DNA of 64,000 nucleotides, from contig NZ_CP163512.1 of the NCBI RefSeq assembly GCF_041075285.1, positions 2,914,001-2,978,000 of the forward strand, in the 5' to 3' direction. Below are positions 46,181-55,145 of this stretch, piece after piece. Below the pieces are notes generated by a model. That model searched no databases. It was not told the origin of the DNA and was given only the letters and a program-made list of their open reading frames with translations. The stretch's first letter is position 1. Each line of letters starts with the position of its first letter. The DNA comes from Providencia rettgeri. Its GTDB lineage: Bacteria; Pseudomonadota; Gammaproteobacteria; Enterobacterales; Enterobacteriaceae. Both the position numbers and the translations under genes were made by a program.

Positions 46181-46915
46181 ATGAACATTGCTGTACAAAA
46201 CAGTCAGTCAGTTATGACGCATGACGATATACTAGACGTTTTACAAACCAATAGTTGGTTCAGTAACTTACCTAAGTATTTAATTACCGCCTTGCTGGAA
46301 TGCGCCACACTGCGTTTTTATCATGATAGTGAAATGGTCCATTACCAAGGTGATCCCGCCCGTGGATTGTACGCAGTCATTCAAGGCTCGGTAAAAGTCA
46401 GTTCTATCTCCACCGATGGACGTGAATGCGTATTTCGCTACCTTTCTCCAGGTAACTGGTTTGGTGAAATTGCCATGTTGGATAAATCCGCACGCACTCA
46501 CGATGCGAAAGCCATTAGCCCTACAATTCTGCTGACAATTTCCCCGAAAGATCTCTCACTGATCTTGGAAAAATACCCCGTTTTCTACCAATTTTTAAAT
46601 ATTTTGCTCTGTAAAGTGATCCGTAATGCGTTCACCATTATTAATGATAGTGCCCTACTTTCTGTTTCGGCAAGGCTTGCAAAACGCCTTTTAAGTTTAG
46701 CGCAAGGATATGGAGAACCCCATGAAAAAGGTATCCAACTGAGCTTATATCTCACTCAAGATGACCTTGCGACCATCATTAATACCACTCGCCAAACCAT
46801 TAATAAGCGCTTGGTGGCATGGGAAAAATTGGGCTGGATTGATGCAAAATATGGGAAGATTGTCTTAGTCAACCTTCCCGCATTAAAGCAGATTTCAGAA
46901 GATGATGAAGATTAG
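46181..46915 (+). CDS. Crp/Fnr-family transcriptional regulator
   Basis: The ATG at 46181 (CAGGGA upstream) gives 244 residues; in-frame starts further upstream add a non-conserved leader. The N-terminal cyclic-nucleotide-type barrel contains GLYAVIQGSVKV and GNWFGEIAML. The C-terminal winged helix has LTQDDLATIINTTRQTINKRL. There is no N-terminal FNR-type cysteine cluster. It ends exactly where the convergent exuR gene ends (TAG directly abutting CTA). Its ligand and targets are unknown. Confidence 0.86.
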   Translation: MNIAVQNSQSVMTHDDILDVLQTNSWFSNLPKYLITALLECATLRFYHDSEMVHYQGDPARGLYAVIQGSVKVSSISTDGRECVFRYLSPGNWFGEIAMLDKSARTHDAKAISPTILLTISPKDLSLILEKYPVFYQFLNILLCKVIRNAFTIINDSALLSVSARLAKRLLSLAQGYGEPHEKGIQLSLYLTQDDLATIINTTRQTINKRLVAWEKLGWIDAKYGKIVLVNLPALKQISEDDED

Positions 46916-47677
46916 CTAGTCGTTTTGGTCAACGGGTGGGCTATCTGCAAAAAAATAGCGATCCATGGTGAATTCAAAATCATCACTCGTGGCGTTAAAC
47001 AACATCTTTTTGGTGTTTTCCAAATGTTGCCACATCGCTTGTCTTGCACCTTTTGGGTCACGGCGGGCTAAGGCCTGTAAGATTTGGTCGTGCTCATCAC
47101 ACCAACTTTCAATAGAACGGTTATCAATATGTTCATGGAGCTTTAACCAGTATGGGTTGCGCAACCGCTGGCTCCACATCTGTTCAACAATCACCACCAT
47201 CGCGCTGTTATGCGTCGAAGCCGCAATTTGCATATGAAATGCCAGATCCCACGCCGAGTCACGAAACCTATCTTCTTTACGTGCATTCTTTTGGATCTCA
47301 AGCAATTTTAAAATATCTTCTTTGGTAGCTTGGGTCGCGGCAAACTCAGCAATATGGCTCTCAATCAACTGCCTTGCTTGTAATAGTTCAAATGGGCCAC
47401 AGCGGCTAAACTCTAACCCACCTTCGGTATTCACTGAGTTGTTAGACCGATTGCTAATTACATGTATACCAGACCCCTTTCGCACATCCACATAACCTTC
47501 GACTTCTAACATGATAATGGCTTCGCGGATCACGGTACGACTGACATTCATTTCATCCGCTAATAGCCTTTCAGCGGGTAACTTAGTGCCAACTGGGTAC
47601 TCATCATTTTCAATGCGTTCTTTCACCAGTGCAGCCACTTGCTGGTACAAGCGCGGTTCGCTCTCAGATGAGCTCAT
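46916..47677 (-). CDS. exuR: GntR/FadR-family hexuronate regulon repressor
   Basis: I start at the ATG at 47677 because AAGGAG precedes it on the minus strand; the frame is open to 47698. The 253-residue product aligns almost throughout with E. coli ExuR as I remember it: [55 protein letters not shown] and [12 protein letters not shown]. It represses uronate genes until galacturonate or a derivative binds. It is divergent from uxaA with an ExuR-like site between them, and convergent with the Crp-like gene. Confidence 0.93.
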   Translation of the reverse strand: MSSSESEPRLYQQVAALVKERIENDEYPVGTKLPAERLLADEMNVSRTVIREAIIMLEVEGYVDVRKGSGIHVISNRSNNSVNTEGGLEFSRCGPFELLQARQLIESHIAEFAATQATKEDILKLLEIQKNARKEDRFRDSAWDLAFHMQIAASTHNSAMVVIVEQMWSQRLRNPYWLKLHEHIDNRSIESWCDEHDQILQALARRDPKGARQAMWQHLENTKKMLFNATSDDFEFTMDRYFFADSPPVDQND

Positions 47678-47791
47678 GATTTTCTCCTTTTGCAGCATAA
47701 CCTAACTTGGCAACCCTTTATTGAGCTCCAGTATAGCGAAATTCCCCAAGGATGGGGAAGCGAGAATAGGGCAGAAAATTATTCCACCTTA

Positions 47792-47803
47792 AATTGGTAT
47801 AAC
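47792..47803. promoter_or_regulatory. ExuR-like operator between exuR and uxaA
   Basis: AATTGGTATAAC lies in the 237-bp divergent region. The same 12 bp, inverted, occur at 43109-43120 before the dehydratase gene. It would let ExuR control uxaA and itself. Confidence 0.72.
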
Positions 47804-47914
47804 ATCTTTTAAAGTTATAAACCATGCCGTATAATGCATGAAAATTAGGCAATAAAATTAACGCTCATCACCCTCTTGATCTTTTCAGTCTGATGTACTG
47901 CTCAGGGAGCAAAC

Positions 47915-49408
47915 ATGCAAAAAGAAATTATTAAAATACACGCAAATGACAATGTCGCTGTGACATTAATTGACAGGCTTGCTGGAGATACCTTCACCAT
48001 TGAAGACAAAACGATCACATTAACGCAAGATGTAGGTCGTGGTCATAAGATTGCCTTAACAACAATAGAAGAGGGCAAAAATGTCATAAAATATGGTGCC
48101 CCTATAGGGCATGCAACTACAGAGATCCGCGTTGGGGAACATGTACACACCCACAATACTGCAACTAACCTCAATGCGTTAAACGATTACCAATATCACC
48201 CCGAGCACAGTACCGTTACCAGCACAGTTGCAGATCCTGACGTTCAACTCTATCGCCGCGCTAATGGTGAAGTGGGCATTCGTAATGAAATCTGGGTGAT
48301 CCCAACCGTAGGGTGCGTCAACGCCCTTGCCCGCAAAATGATCGAACGCTTCGAAAAACAAAATAGCAATGCAGATGATATTGACGGCGTGTATTTATAC
48401 AACCACACATTAGGCTGCTCTCAATTAGGGGATGATCACTTAACCACCCGCACAATTTTGCAAGATATGGTGAAACACCCAAATGCAGGGGGGGTGTTAG
48501 TGATTGGATTAGGCTGTGAAAACAACCAAGTTGCCGCCTTTAAAGAGACCCTTGGTGAATTTGACCCAGAGCGGGTTAAATTTATGGTATGCCAACAATT
48601 GGAAGATGAAATTGAAGCTGGTGTTGAGCACCTAAATGCACTTTATCAAATCGTTAGGCAAGATAAACGTGTCGCAGGTAAGCTCAGTGAGGTTAAATTT
48701 GGTCTCGAATGCGGCGGCTCCGATGGACTATCGGGGATCACCGCCAACCCATTGTTAGGTTGTTTTTCTGACTTTTTAGTGAGTCATAATGGGACGACCG
48801 TGTTAACAGAAGTGCCAGAAATGTTTGGCGCAGAACATATTTTAATGAACCACTGCCATGATGAAAAAACCTTCCAAAAAACGGTCAAAATGATCAATGA
48901 TTTCAAACAGTATTTTATCGCTCATGATCAACCTATTTACGAAAACCCATCACCCGGTAATAAAGCCGGTGGTATTTCAACCCTTGAAGAAAAATCCCTT
49001 GGTTGTACACAAAAAGCTGGCACCAGCCAAGTGATGGATGTATTGAAATACGGTGAACGCCTGACAACGCCTGGCTTTAACTTATTAAGTGCGCCGGGTA
49101 ACGATGCCATTGCCACCAGTGCGTTAGCTGCCGCTGGTTGCCATATGGTGTTATTCACCACGGGTCGCGGCACACCTTATGGCGGTTTTGTCCCAACCTT
49201 AAAAATAGCCACTAACAATGAATTAGCCGCCAAAAAGCCCCACTGGATTGATTTTAATGCAGGTGCATTACTAACTGGCAAATCCATGAAGCAACTGCTG
49301 GATGATTTTATTCAGCATGTGGTGAAAATCGTCAATGGCGAACAAACCAAAAATGAAATCAATGATTTTCGTGAATTAGCCATTTTCAAAATGGGCGTTA
49401 CCCTTTAA
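47915..49408 (+). CDS. uxaA: Altronate dehydratase
   Basis: A 497-residue enzyme converting D-altronate to 2-keto-3-deoxygluconate, the third step of galacturonate degradation. The N-terminal SAF-like domain (IKIHANDNVAVTLID, AHVH-type EHVHTHNT) and the large C-terminal domain (GLECGGSDGLSGITANP, SLGCTQKAGTS, ELAIFKMGVTL) match E. coli UxaA nearly end to end. No uxaB, uxaC or kdg gene lies in the window, so the rest of the pathway must be elsewhere. It is divergent from exuR. Confidence 0.95.
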   Translation: MQKEIIKIHANDNVAVTLIDRLAGDTFTIEDKTITLTQDVGRGHKIALTTIEEGKNVIKYGAPIGHATTEIRVGEHVHTHNTATNLNALNDYQYHPEHSTVTSTVADPDVQLYRRANGEVGIRNEIWVIPTVGCVNALARKMIERFEKQNSNADDIDGVYLYNHTLGCSQLGDDHLTTRTILQDMVKHPNAGGVLVIGLGCENNQVAAFKETLGEFDPERVKFMVCQQLEDEIEAGVEHLNALYQIVRQDKRVAGKLSEVKFGLECGGSDGLSGITANPLLGCFSDFLVSHNGTTVLTEVPEMFGAEHILMNHCHDEKTFQKTVKMINDFKQYFIAHDQPIYENPSPGNKAGGISTLEEKSLGCTQKAGTSQVMDVLKYGERLTTPGFNLLSAPGNDAIATSALAAAGCHMVLFTTGRGTPYGGFVPTLKIATNNELAAKKPHWIDFNAGALLTGKSMKQLLDDFIQHVVKIVNGEQTKNEINDFRELAIFKMGVTL

Positions 49409-49420
49409 TATCAATCATCT

Positions 49421-49452
49421 CCCTATTGTTTTACTACTATAGAACAATAGGG
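49421..49452 (+). terminator. Hairpin after uxaA
   Basis: The perfect 10-bp stem CCCTATTGTT/AACAATAGGG with a 12-nt loop begins 12 bp after the uxaA stop; the trailing T content is modest. Confidence 0.65.
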
Positions 49453-49919
49453 TTCCTCTAACGACCTCGCCAAATGTTTGACGTTTTACTTGATAGCCAT
49501 AATAGCTGATTATTCAGCGTGAGAGGCTATCGAAAAAATGCACCAGAACAACCATGTTTTTGATTATTGATATTTATTGATTGATGCCCAAAAGGCGTTT
49601 TATGCTTAAAAGGGTCAATGTGATGGACGATATTTCAAGCTTAATAGAAAATGATATTAACGATAACACAGTCCCTAGTAAGGGGATCAAAAAATTAAAG
49701 CTTATTTATTTAGAGTAATATTCCACAAATAATTTAAATAAAAAGTGATTGATTTAAATTATCAACGTTAGTTTTTTATTAAAAAATAAAAATAGCCACA
49801 TAGTATTTCTCTTTGTAGCTATTTTAATTAAAAAAAAGCAACAATGATTTAATGGCTAAAATCATTATCCAATATTTTTATATTAAATTTTTTACGCTTA
49901 AAAATTAAATATCACTAAT
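49453..49919. other. Intergenic region between uxaA and the 4-epimerase gene
   Basis: Nothing firm is visible. A weak inverted repeat GATAGCC/GGCTATC (49492-49531) is followed by AAAAAA. A 38-codon ORF at 49602-49718 on the plus strand (MLKRVNVMDDIS...) has no recognisable domain and no good ribosome site, so I do not call it a gene. The region just right of it is extremely A/T-rich. Confidence 0.4.
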
Positions 49920-50618
49920 TTATTTCTGACCATAATAAGCATTTTTACCGTGCTTACGTAAATAATGCTTATCTAACAGCACTTGCTGCATAGCACCCAC
50001 CGTAGGCTGTAATTGGCGCGTAAATAAATTCATATAGGCAATCTCCTCTAAGACAACTGCATTGTGTACCGCATTGTCAGGGCTGGTTCCCCATGCAAAA
50101 GGGCCGTGGCTATTGACTAATACCGCAGGCACATCTTTTGCTGTAATGCCTTTTTCTTTAAAGGTTTCAATGATGACGTTGCCCGTTTCCCTTTCATAAT
50201 CACCCGCAATTTCACTTTCCGTCATTAGACGCGTACAGGGAATTTCGCCATAAAAATAATCAGCGTGTGTGGTACCTAATGCGCTTAGTGGTTGCCCTGC
50301 TTGCGCCCAAATGGTTGCATGGCGCGAATGGGTGTGCACGATACCACCAATTTCGGGAAATGCTTTGTACAGGACTAGGTGAGTATCCGTGTCAGATGAT
50401 GGTCGGTATTTCCCTTCAACCACTTTACCTGAATCTAATGAAACAACGACCATGTCTTCTGCTTGCATGGTTTCATAATCCACACCAGATGGCTTAATCA
50501 CCATCAATCCAGCTTCACGGTCAATACCGCTGACGTTTCCCCATGTGAATGTCACTAAGTTATGTTTCGGCAAAGCGAGGTTCGCTTCAAAGACTTGTTG
50601 TTTGAGTTTTTCTAACAT
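49920..50618 (-). CDS. L-ribulose-5-phosphate 4-epimerase (class II aldolase family)
   Basis: A 232-residue zinc enzyme of the AraD/UlaF/SgbE group. Landmarks are [17 protein letters not shown], the metal-binding [12 protein letters not shown], and [14 protein letters not shown]; the last marks the epimerases as opposed to fuculose aldolases. It converts L-ribulose-5-P to D-xylulose-5-P, the exit step of L-arabinose, ascorbate and L-xylulose degradation. It is divergent from the DeoR regulator and the sugar operon at 51072-59545, which supplies the two steps before it. The araD, ulaF and sgbE names cannot be told apart from sequence alone. Confidence 0.9.
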   Translation of the reverse strand: MLEKLKQQVFEANLALPKHNLVTFTWGNVSGIDREAGLMVIKPSGVDYETMQAEDMVVVSLDSGKVVEGKYRPSSDTDTHLVLYKAFPEIGGIVHTHSRHATIWAQAGQPLSALGTTHADYFYGEIPCTRLMTESEIAGDYERETGNVIIETFKEKGITAKDVPAVLVNSHGPFAWGTSPDNAVHNAVVLEEIAYMNLFTRQLQPTVGAMQQVLLDKHYLRKHGKNAYYGQK

Positions 50619-51071
50619 AATGATCCCCTAGCTATAAAATTTGTTTAAATATCAACAACAAAAATTTATTCTCTGGGTGTGTTTTGTGTGTTGATAACCT
50701 ATCTTTACCCATTAAGGTAAACAGATTTTGCTGATTTAAAAAGCAGGCACATTTACAAACTCGCAACAAATCAGACTAACTCAGTCATAGTCGGTCATAA
50801 ATAAACATAATTAGTCAATTTTAAGCTGTGAAAAAATGACTGAATTAGACCAAGCATTTTTGTTACTCAGGCAAATCATCAAAAAATAACGCAAATAACA
50901 TGATGCGCATCACGCAAAAATGTAATGCTTATATTTTTATTTCAAATATAGTCATCAAAGATCACTTTAAAATGCTTTGTATTTTTCAAAAAAGGATTAC
51001 TTGAATCTAGTCACGACAAAAAAAAAGCAACACTGGCAGAATAAATATCGTGGAAAGAATAGGAGCTAAAA
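50619..51071. promoter_or_regulatory. Divergent control region of the pentose block
   Basis: This 453-bp region lies between the 4-epimerase (minus) and the DeoR gene (plus). Around 50770-50850 the words AGTCA and TAGTC recur several times (for example AGACTAACTCAGTCATAGTC and ATGACTGAATTAGAC), which may be binding sites for the DeoR regulator. The assignment is tentative. Confidence 0.45.
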
Positions 51072-51884
51072 ATGTTACAAGCCGAACGCCATAAACTAAT
51101 TTGTTCCCATGTTGCACAAAAAGGTTCGGCATTAGTGCGTGAATTGGCTCAGTTATGTCTGGTTTCCCAAGAAACTATCCGTCGTGATTTAACCGTCTTA
51201 GCACGGGAAAATCGGATCATTCGTAGCTTCGGCGGTGCTGTGGCCATTGACCAAGAAGAAATGCCGATGGTCAATGTGATGCCCTCTTCGGTCAAACTCA
51301 GTCAAATGGTCGATGGGGCAGAATCTTTTCGTAAAAGAACCGAAGAGCACCCAGATGCAAAAATGAAAATTTCCAAAGCTGCGTTGAAATTTATCCAGCC
51401 CGGCGACTGTATTATGTTAGATAACAGCAGTACTTGCTGGTTTCTGGCAAGGCAAATTCCAGACATCGATATTACGGTAGTGACGAATTCCGTCAAAATT
51501 ATCCAAGCCTTAGCATGCCGTGACCGAGTGCGTGTTATTGGCATTGGGGGAGAATATTCAGAGCGCCACGATGACTTTCATGGTCCGATTGCTGAAAGCA
51601 TTATTCGCAGTTTTCAAATTAAAACCCTATTTTTATCATGCCAAGGTTTTAATATTGAAAATGGTATTCGTGATGGTAGCGAAATAAACTCAAAACTAAA
51701 AAATATTATGCTGCAAGTTTCAGAGAATACCGTTTTGCTCGCCGATAATAGTAAACTCGGGAAATATGCATTTAGTCAAGTTTGTACATTCGATGATATT
51801 AACGTATTAATTACCAACAAACTTGATGATACACGTTTTCAAAAACAATTCCCGAATTTAAATATTATTGAATGTGATAAGTAA
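51072..51884 (+). CDS. DeoR-family regulator of the sugar operon
   Basis: This 270-residue protein has an N-terminal HTH (VSQETIRRDLTVLARENRIIRSFGGAV shown in part) and a DeoRC sugar-phosphate sensor domain (GDCIMLDNSSTC, VVTNSVKI, LLADNSKLG). DeoR repressors usually respond to a phosphorylated intermediate of the pathway they control, here plausibly L-xylulose-5-P or L-ribulose-5-P. It is divergent from the 4-epimerase. AGGAG lies just before the ATG. Confidence 0.9.
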   Translation: MLQAERHKLICSHVAQKGSALVRELAQLCLVSQETIRRDLTVLARENRIIRSFGGAVAIDQEEMPMVNVMPSSVKLSQMVDGAESFRKRTEEHPDAKMKISKAALKFIQPGDCIMLDNSSTCWFLARQIPDIDITVVTNSVKIIQALACRDRVRVIGIGGEYSERHDDFHGPIAESIIRSFQIKTLFLSCQGFNIENGIRDGSEINSKLKNIMLQVSENTVLLADNSKLGKYAFSQVCTFDDINVLITNKLDDTRFQKQFPNLNIIECDK

Positions 51885-52017
51885 TTTATAAAAAATAAAA
51901 ATCCGTAACCGTGATGTAAGTAAAAAATAATCGTTTTTAATTTATCCTATTAATTTTCTGTATTAAATAAGTGCAGGGATATTGTTTACCTACAATTCCT
52001 TAGCAATTAATTATGCT
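51885..52017 (+). other. Short A/T-rich stretch between the DeoR gene and the ERIC array
   Basis: Nothing recognisable. With the ERIC array it makes a 588-bp gap before the binding-protein gene, and the operon promoter should lie here or inside the array. Confidence 0.4.
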
Positions 52018-52446
52018 TTAAATAATTCGAGGTGCAACTAGGCAACAACGCTGCAGCTTGAAGTATGACGAACTTTTACTCTAAATAATTCGAGGTGCAG
52101 CTAGGCGACAAGTGAATGAGTCACTAGGAGCTTACATAAGTAAGTGACTAGTGCGAGTGAACGCAGTCAACAACGCTGCAGCTTGAAGTATGACGAACTT
52201 TTACTCTAAATAATTCGAGGTGCAGCTAGGCGACAAGTGAATGAGTCACTAGGCGCTTACATAAGTCAGTGACTAGTGCGAGTGAACGCAGTCAACAACG
52301 CTGCAGCTTGAAGTATGACGAACTTTTACTCTAAATAATTCGAGGTGCAGCTAGGCGACAAGTGAATGAGTCACTAGGAGCTTACATAAGTAAGTGACTA
52401 GTGCGAGTGAACGCAGTCAACAACGCTGCAGCTTGAAGTATGACGA
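52018..52446 (+). repeat. Tandem array of three full and one deleted ERIC element
   Basis: Three copies with an exact 125-bp period start at 52081, 52206 and 52331. They are preceded by a 63-bp copy at 52018-52080 lacking 62 internal bases. Each unit contains the ERIC core words AGGAGCTTACATAAGTAAG, GTGACTAG and GCTGCAGCTTGAAGTATGACG. The ends TTCGAGGTGCAGC and GCTGCAGCTTGAA are imperfect inverted repeats. The copies are nearly identical; the second has AGGCGC for AGGAGC and AAGTCAGTG for AAGTAAGTG. The array ends 27 bp before the ATG of the binding-protein gene, so it will be in its leader if transcription starts upstream. Confidence 0.92.
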
Positions 52447-52472
52447 GTAATTCTACACTAAGGAATACCACT

Positions 52473-53471
52473 ATGAATACTAAGAAACTAGTTTTACCTT
52501 GTTTAATGAGCGTTGCATTGTTGTCAAATGTTGCAATGGCTGAATCTCAAAAAGCGCAAAAACCATTTACTATGGGCGTTGTGGTGAAAGTCGGTGGTAT
52601 TCCTTGGTTTAACGTGATGGAGCAAGGAATTACAGAAGAAGGGAAAAAACTTGGTGTGAATGCATTCCAAGTTGGCCCAACAACCGCTGATCCTGCGGAA
52701 CAAGTTCGTGCAATCGAAGATTTAATCGCGAAAAAAGTGGATGTGATCGGTGTCGTTCCTAACGATGCTAAAGTCCTTGAACCTGTATTAAAACGCGCTC
52801 AAGAAGCCGGTATTAAAGTAATTACTCACGAATCGCCAAACCAAACTAACGCAGACTGGGACTTTGAATTACTTGATACTCAAAGTATGGGGGCTAACCA
52901 TATGAAAGATATGGCGGCCTGTATGGGTGAAGAAGGCAAGTATGCCATGTTTGTGGGCAGTTTAACCGTTCCTCTAGTGAATGAGTGGGCAGATGCCGCT
53001 ATCGCTTACCAAAAAGCTAACTACCCGAAAATGCAAATGGTTGATGACCGATTTGGTGTTGCGGAATCTGTTGATGATTCTATGCGTACCGCCAATGACT
53101 TGTTGTCTAAACATAAAGACCTAAAAGGCATCATGTCCTTCGGTTCACAAGGACCGATTGGAGCGGGTCGTGCTATCGATAAACGCCGCAAAAATGACGA
53201 AACGTGCGTATTCGGTACCTTTACGCCAGGTCAAGGCATCAAATTACTGGAAAAAGGCGCTATTGACGGCGGTTATATTTCCAATCCAAAAGTGGCAGGG
53301 CAAGTTTTCGTCCAAGTCGCAACCGCAATGATGAACGGGGAAGAGATCAAAGACGGCATTTCAATCGGTGATATGGGCGAAATTAAAGTCAGCGGTAACA
53401 CAATTTTAAGCGATAACCCCGTTAACTTAAATATTGAAAATACCAAAAAATTGGTCGACGTCGGCCTGTAA
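52473..53471 (+). CDS. Periplasmic sugar-binding protein of ABC transporter
   Basis: I use the ATG at 52473 (AAGGA upstream, then signal peptide ending AMAE); the frame opens upstream at 52440 inside the last ERIC copy. The 332-residue product is a type I periplasmic binding protein of the RbsB/LsrB/RhaS class: PFTMGVVVKVGGIPWFNVMEQG, ADPAEQVRAIEDLI, VDVIGVVPNDAKVL. It is cut from the membrane (no lipobox) and would deliver a pentose or pentulose to the permeases encoded downstream. Confidence 0.9.
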   Translation: MNTKKLVLPCLMSVALLSNVAMAESQKAQKPFTMGVVVKVGGIPWFNVMEQGITEEGKKLGVNAFQVGPTTADPAEQVRAIEDLIAKKVDVIGVVPNDAKVLEPVLKRAQEAGIKVITHESPNQTNADWDFELLDTQSMGANHMKDMAACMGEEGKYAMFVGSLTVPLVNEWADAAIAYQKANYPKMQMVDDRFGVAESVDDSMRTANDLLSKHKDLKGIMSFGSQGPIGAGRAIDKRRKNDETCVFGTFTPGQGIKLLEKGAIDGGYISNPKVAGQVFVQVATAMMNGEEIKDGISIGDMGEIKVSGNTILSDNPVNLNIENTKKLVDVGL

Positions 53472-53543
53472 TAACCTTCTGTAAAATACCTTATAAAACA
53501 AAAAATAAGATGTAATCCAGCTTGATATTTTCTGTTTTCAAAC

Positions 53544-53580
53544 TGTTCGAGTTGTCATTAATAACACGGCAACTCGAACA
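53544..53580 (+). terminator. Intra-operon hairpin between binding protein and ATPase
   Basis: The perfect 11-bp stem TGTTCGAGTTG/CAACTCGAACA has a 15-nt loop and no T-run. It lies in the 156-bp gap after the binding-protein gene. Such hairpins protect the upstream mRNA and let the binding protein be made in excess over the membrane components. Confidence 0.65.
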
Positions 53581-53627
53581 TTGAAGAACAAGCCAACACC
53601 AATTTATTTGCAGTAGGAATTGTACTT

Positions 53628-55145
53628 ATGACAGCCACCTCAAAAGCTGACAAATCCGATCCACTCATTACCTTGCGCGACCTATCCAAAAGCTTTGGTG
53701 GTCACCGCGCGTTACGCAATATCGATTTGACGCTCAACAAAGGTGAAGTGCACTGTTTAGCAGGCACCAATGGGTGTGGGAAAAGCACATTAATCAAAAC
53801 CATCAGCGGTGTCTATACCCCTGATGATGGTAGTAAAATCGAAATTGACGGCAAAAGCTATCACCGTTTAACACCCGATAAAGCCCGCGAATTGGGCGTA
53901 CAGGTTATCTATCAAGATTTGTCCTTATTTCCAAACTTAACTGTTGCGGAAAATATCGCTTTTGAACTGAATCTCAAAGGCTATTTTGGTTGGTTTCGTC
54001 AACAGCAGCTGCGTAAAAAAGCATTAGAGATCCTAAACGAGTTGGCTTTCACCATTAATCCAGACACCCCCGTCCAGTTTCTCCCTATCGCGCAGCGCCA
54101 ACAAGTGGCCATTTGCCGTGCTTTAGTGGCAGATGCACGCCTCGTCATTATGGATGAACCAACCGCTTCATTAACTCGAACAGAAGTCAATCAGCTATTA
54201 TCAACGGTTAATTACCTAAAAGATAAAGGTATTACCGTTGTATTTGTTAGCCACCGTTTGGAAGAAGTTAAAGAGATTTCTGACCGCATCACCGTGATCC
54301 GTGATGGTCAAAAAATTGGCACGTGGCCAGCAGAGGGGCTCACCACACGTAAAATTACTGAACTCATGACGGGTTTAGACATTGTCCATACACGCAAACC
54401 GCCCAATAATGCAGAAGAGCGCCGCTCAGTATTAGAGCTGAAAAATTTCAGCCGTGCGGGGCAATATAGTGATATTTCCCTAAACTTAAAACGTGGTGAA
54501 GTACTGGGTCTATGTGGGTTACTAGGCTCCGGTCGTACTGAACTTGCCTTATCACTGTTTGGGATCACCCACCCAGATAGTGGCGAAATGAAGATTGAAG
54601 GCAAGCCAGTTAAGCTAAAAAACAATACCGACGCCATTAAACACGGCATTGGCTATGTTTCTGAAGATCGCCTAACGTTAGGGGCTATTTTGCAGCAATC
54701 CATTGCAGACAATATGGTGATTTCGATTCTAGAAAGCCTTAAAACGCCACTGCATTTAATCGATGAAAAACAGTGCCAAGAAATTGTGCAAAAGTGGATT
54801 GCCGACTTAGATATCAAAGTGACTGATCCCAATAACCCCCTCTCGACTTTATCAGGGGGTAATCAACAAAAAGTGGTGTTGGCAAAGTGGATTTTGACGC
54901 GTCCTAAAGTGTTGATTTTAGACTCCCCCACAGTTGGGGTCGATATTGGTGCAAAAGACAGTATTTATAAGCTTATCCATCGTTTATCCGGAGTGGGTAT
55001 TTCCATTTTGTTGATTACCGATGAAGCCTCCGAAGCATATTACAACTGCGACCGAATTTTACATATGAAACAAGGCACTATCGTCAAAGAAATTGTGACG
55101 GATTCCATCCATGAGCAGCAATTGGAGGAAATCATCAATGGTTAA
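53628..55145 (+). CDS. Sugar ABC transporter ATPase (tandem domains)
   Basis: A 505-residue protein with two ABC domains, as in RbsA/MglA/AraG. Domain 1 has Walker A GTNGCGKST and Walker B VIMDEPTASL. Domain 2 has the degenerate P-loop GLLGSGRTEL and LSGGNQQKV. It energises import through the two permeases. It overlaps the first permease gene by 8 bp. Confidence 0.94.
   Translation: MTATSKADKSDPLITLRDLSKSFGGHRALRNIDLTLNKGEVHCLAGTNGCGKSTLIKTISGVYTPDDGSKIEIDGKSYHRLTPDKARELGVQVIYQDLSLFPNLTVAENIAFELNLKGYFGWFRQQQLRKKALEILNELAFTINPDTPVQFLPIAQRQQVAICRALVADARLVIMDEPTASLTRTEVNQLLSTVNYLKDKGITVVFVSHRLEEVKEISDRITVIRDGQKIGTWPAEGLTTRKITELMTGLDIVHTRKPPNNAEERRSVLELKNFSRAGQYSDISLNLKRGEVLGLCGLLGSGRTELALSLFGITHPDSGEMKIEGKPVKLKNNTDAIKHGIGYVSEDRLTLGAILQQSIADNMVISILESLKTPLHLIDEKQCQEIVQKWIADLDIKVTDPNNPLSTLSGGNQQKVVLAKWILTRPKVLILDSPTVGVDIGAKDSIYKLIHRLSGVGISILLITDEASEAYYNCDRILHMKQGTIVKEIVTDSIHEQQLEEIING

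Noticed and set aside
49602..49718. A 38-codon ORF after uxaA
   Set aside because: There is no domain or convincing ribosome site; it is kept only as a note in the gap entry.
52018..52446. Regular repeats that could be taken for a CRISPR array
   Set aside because: The whole 125-bp unit repeats with no unique spacers, and the unit is an ERIC element. No cas genes are near.
52440..52472. An upstream start for the sugar-binding protein
   Set aside because: It would begin in the last ERIC copy and put extra residues before a clear signal peptide; the ATG at 52473 has a ribosome site.
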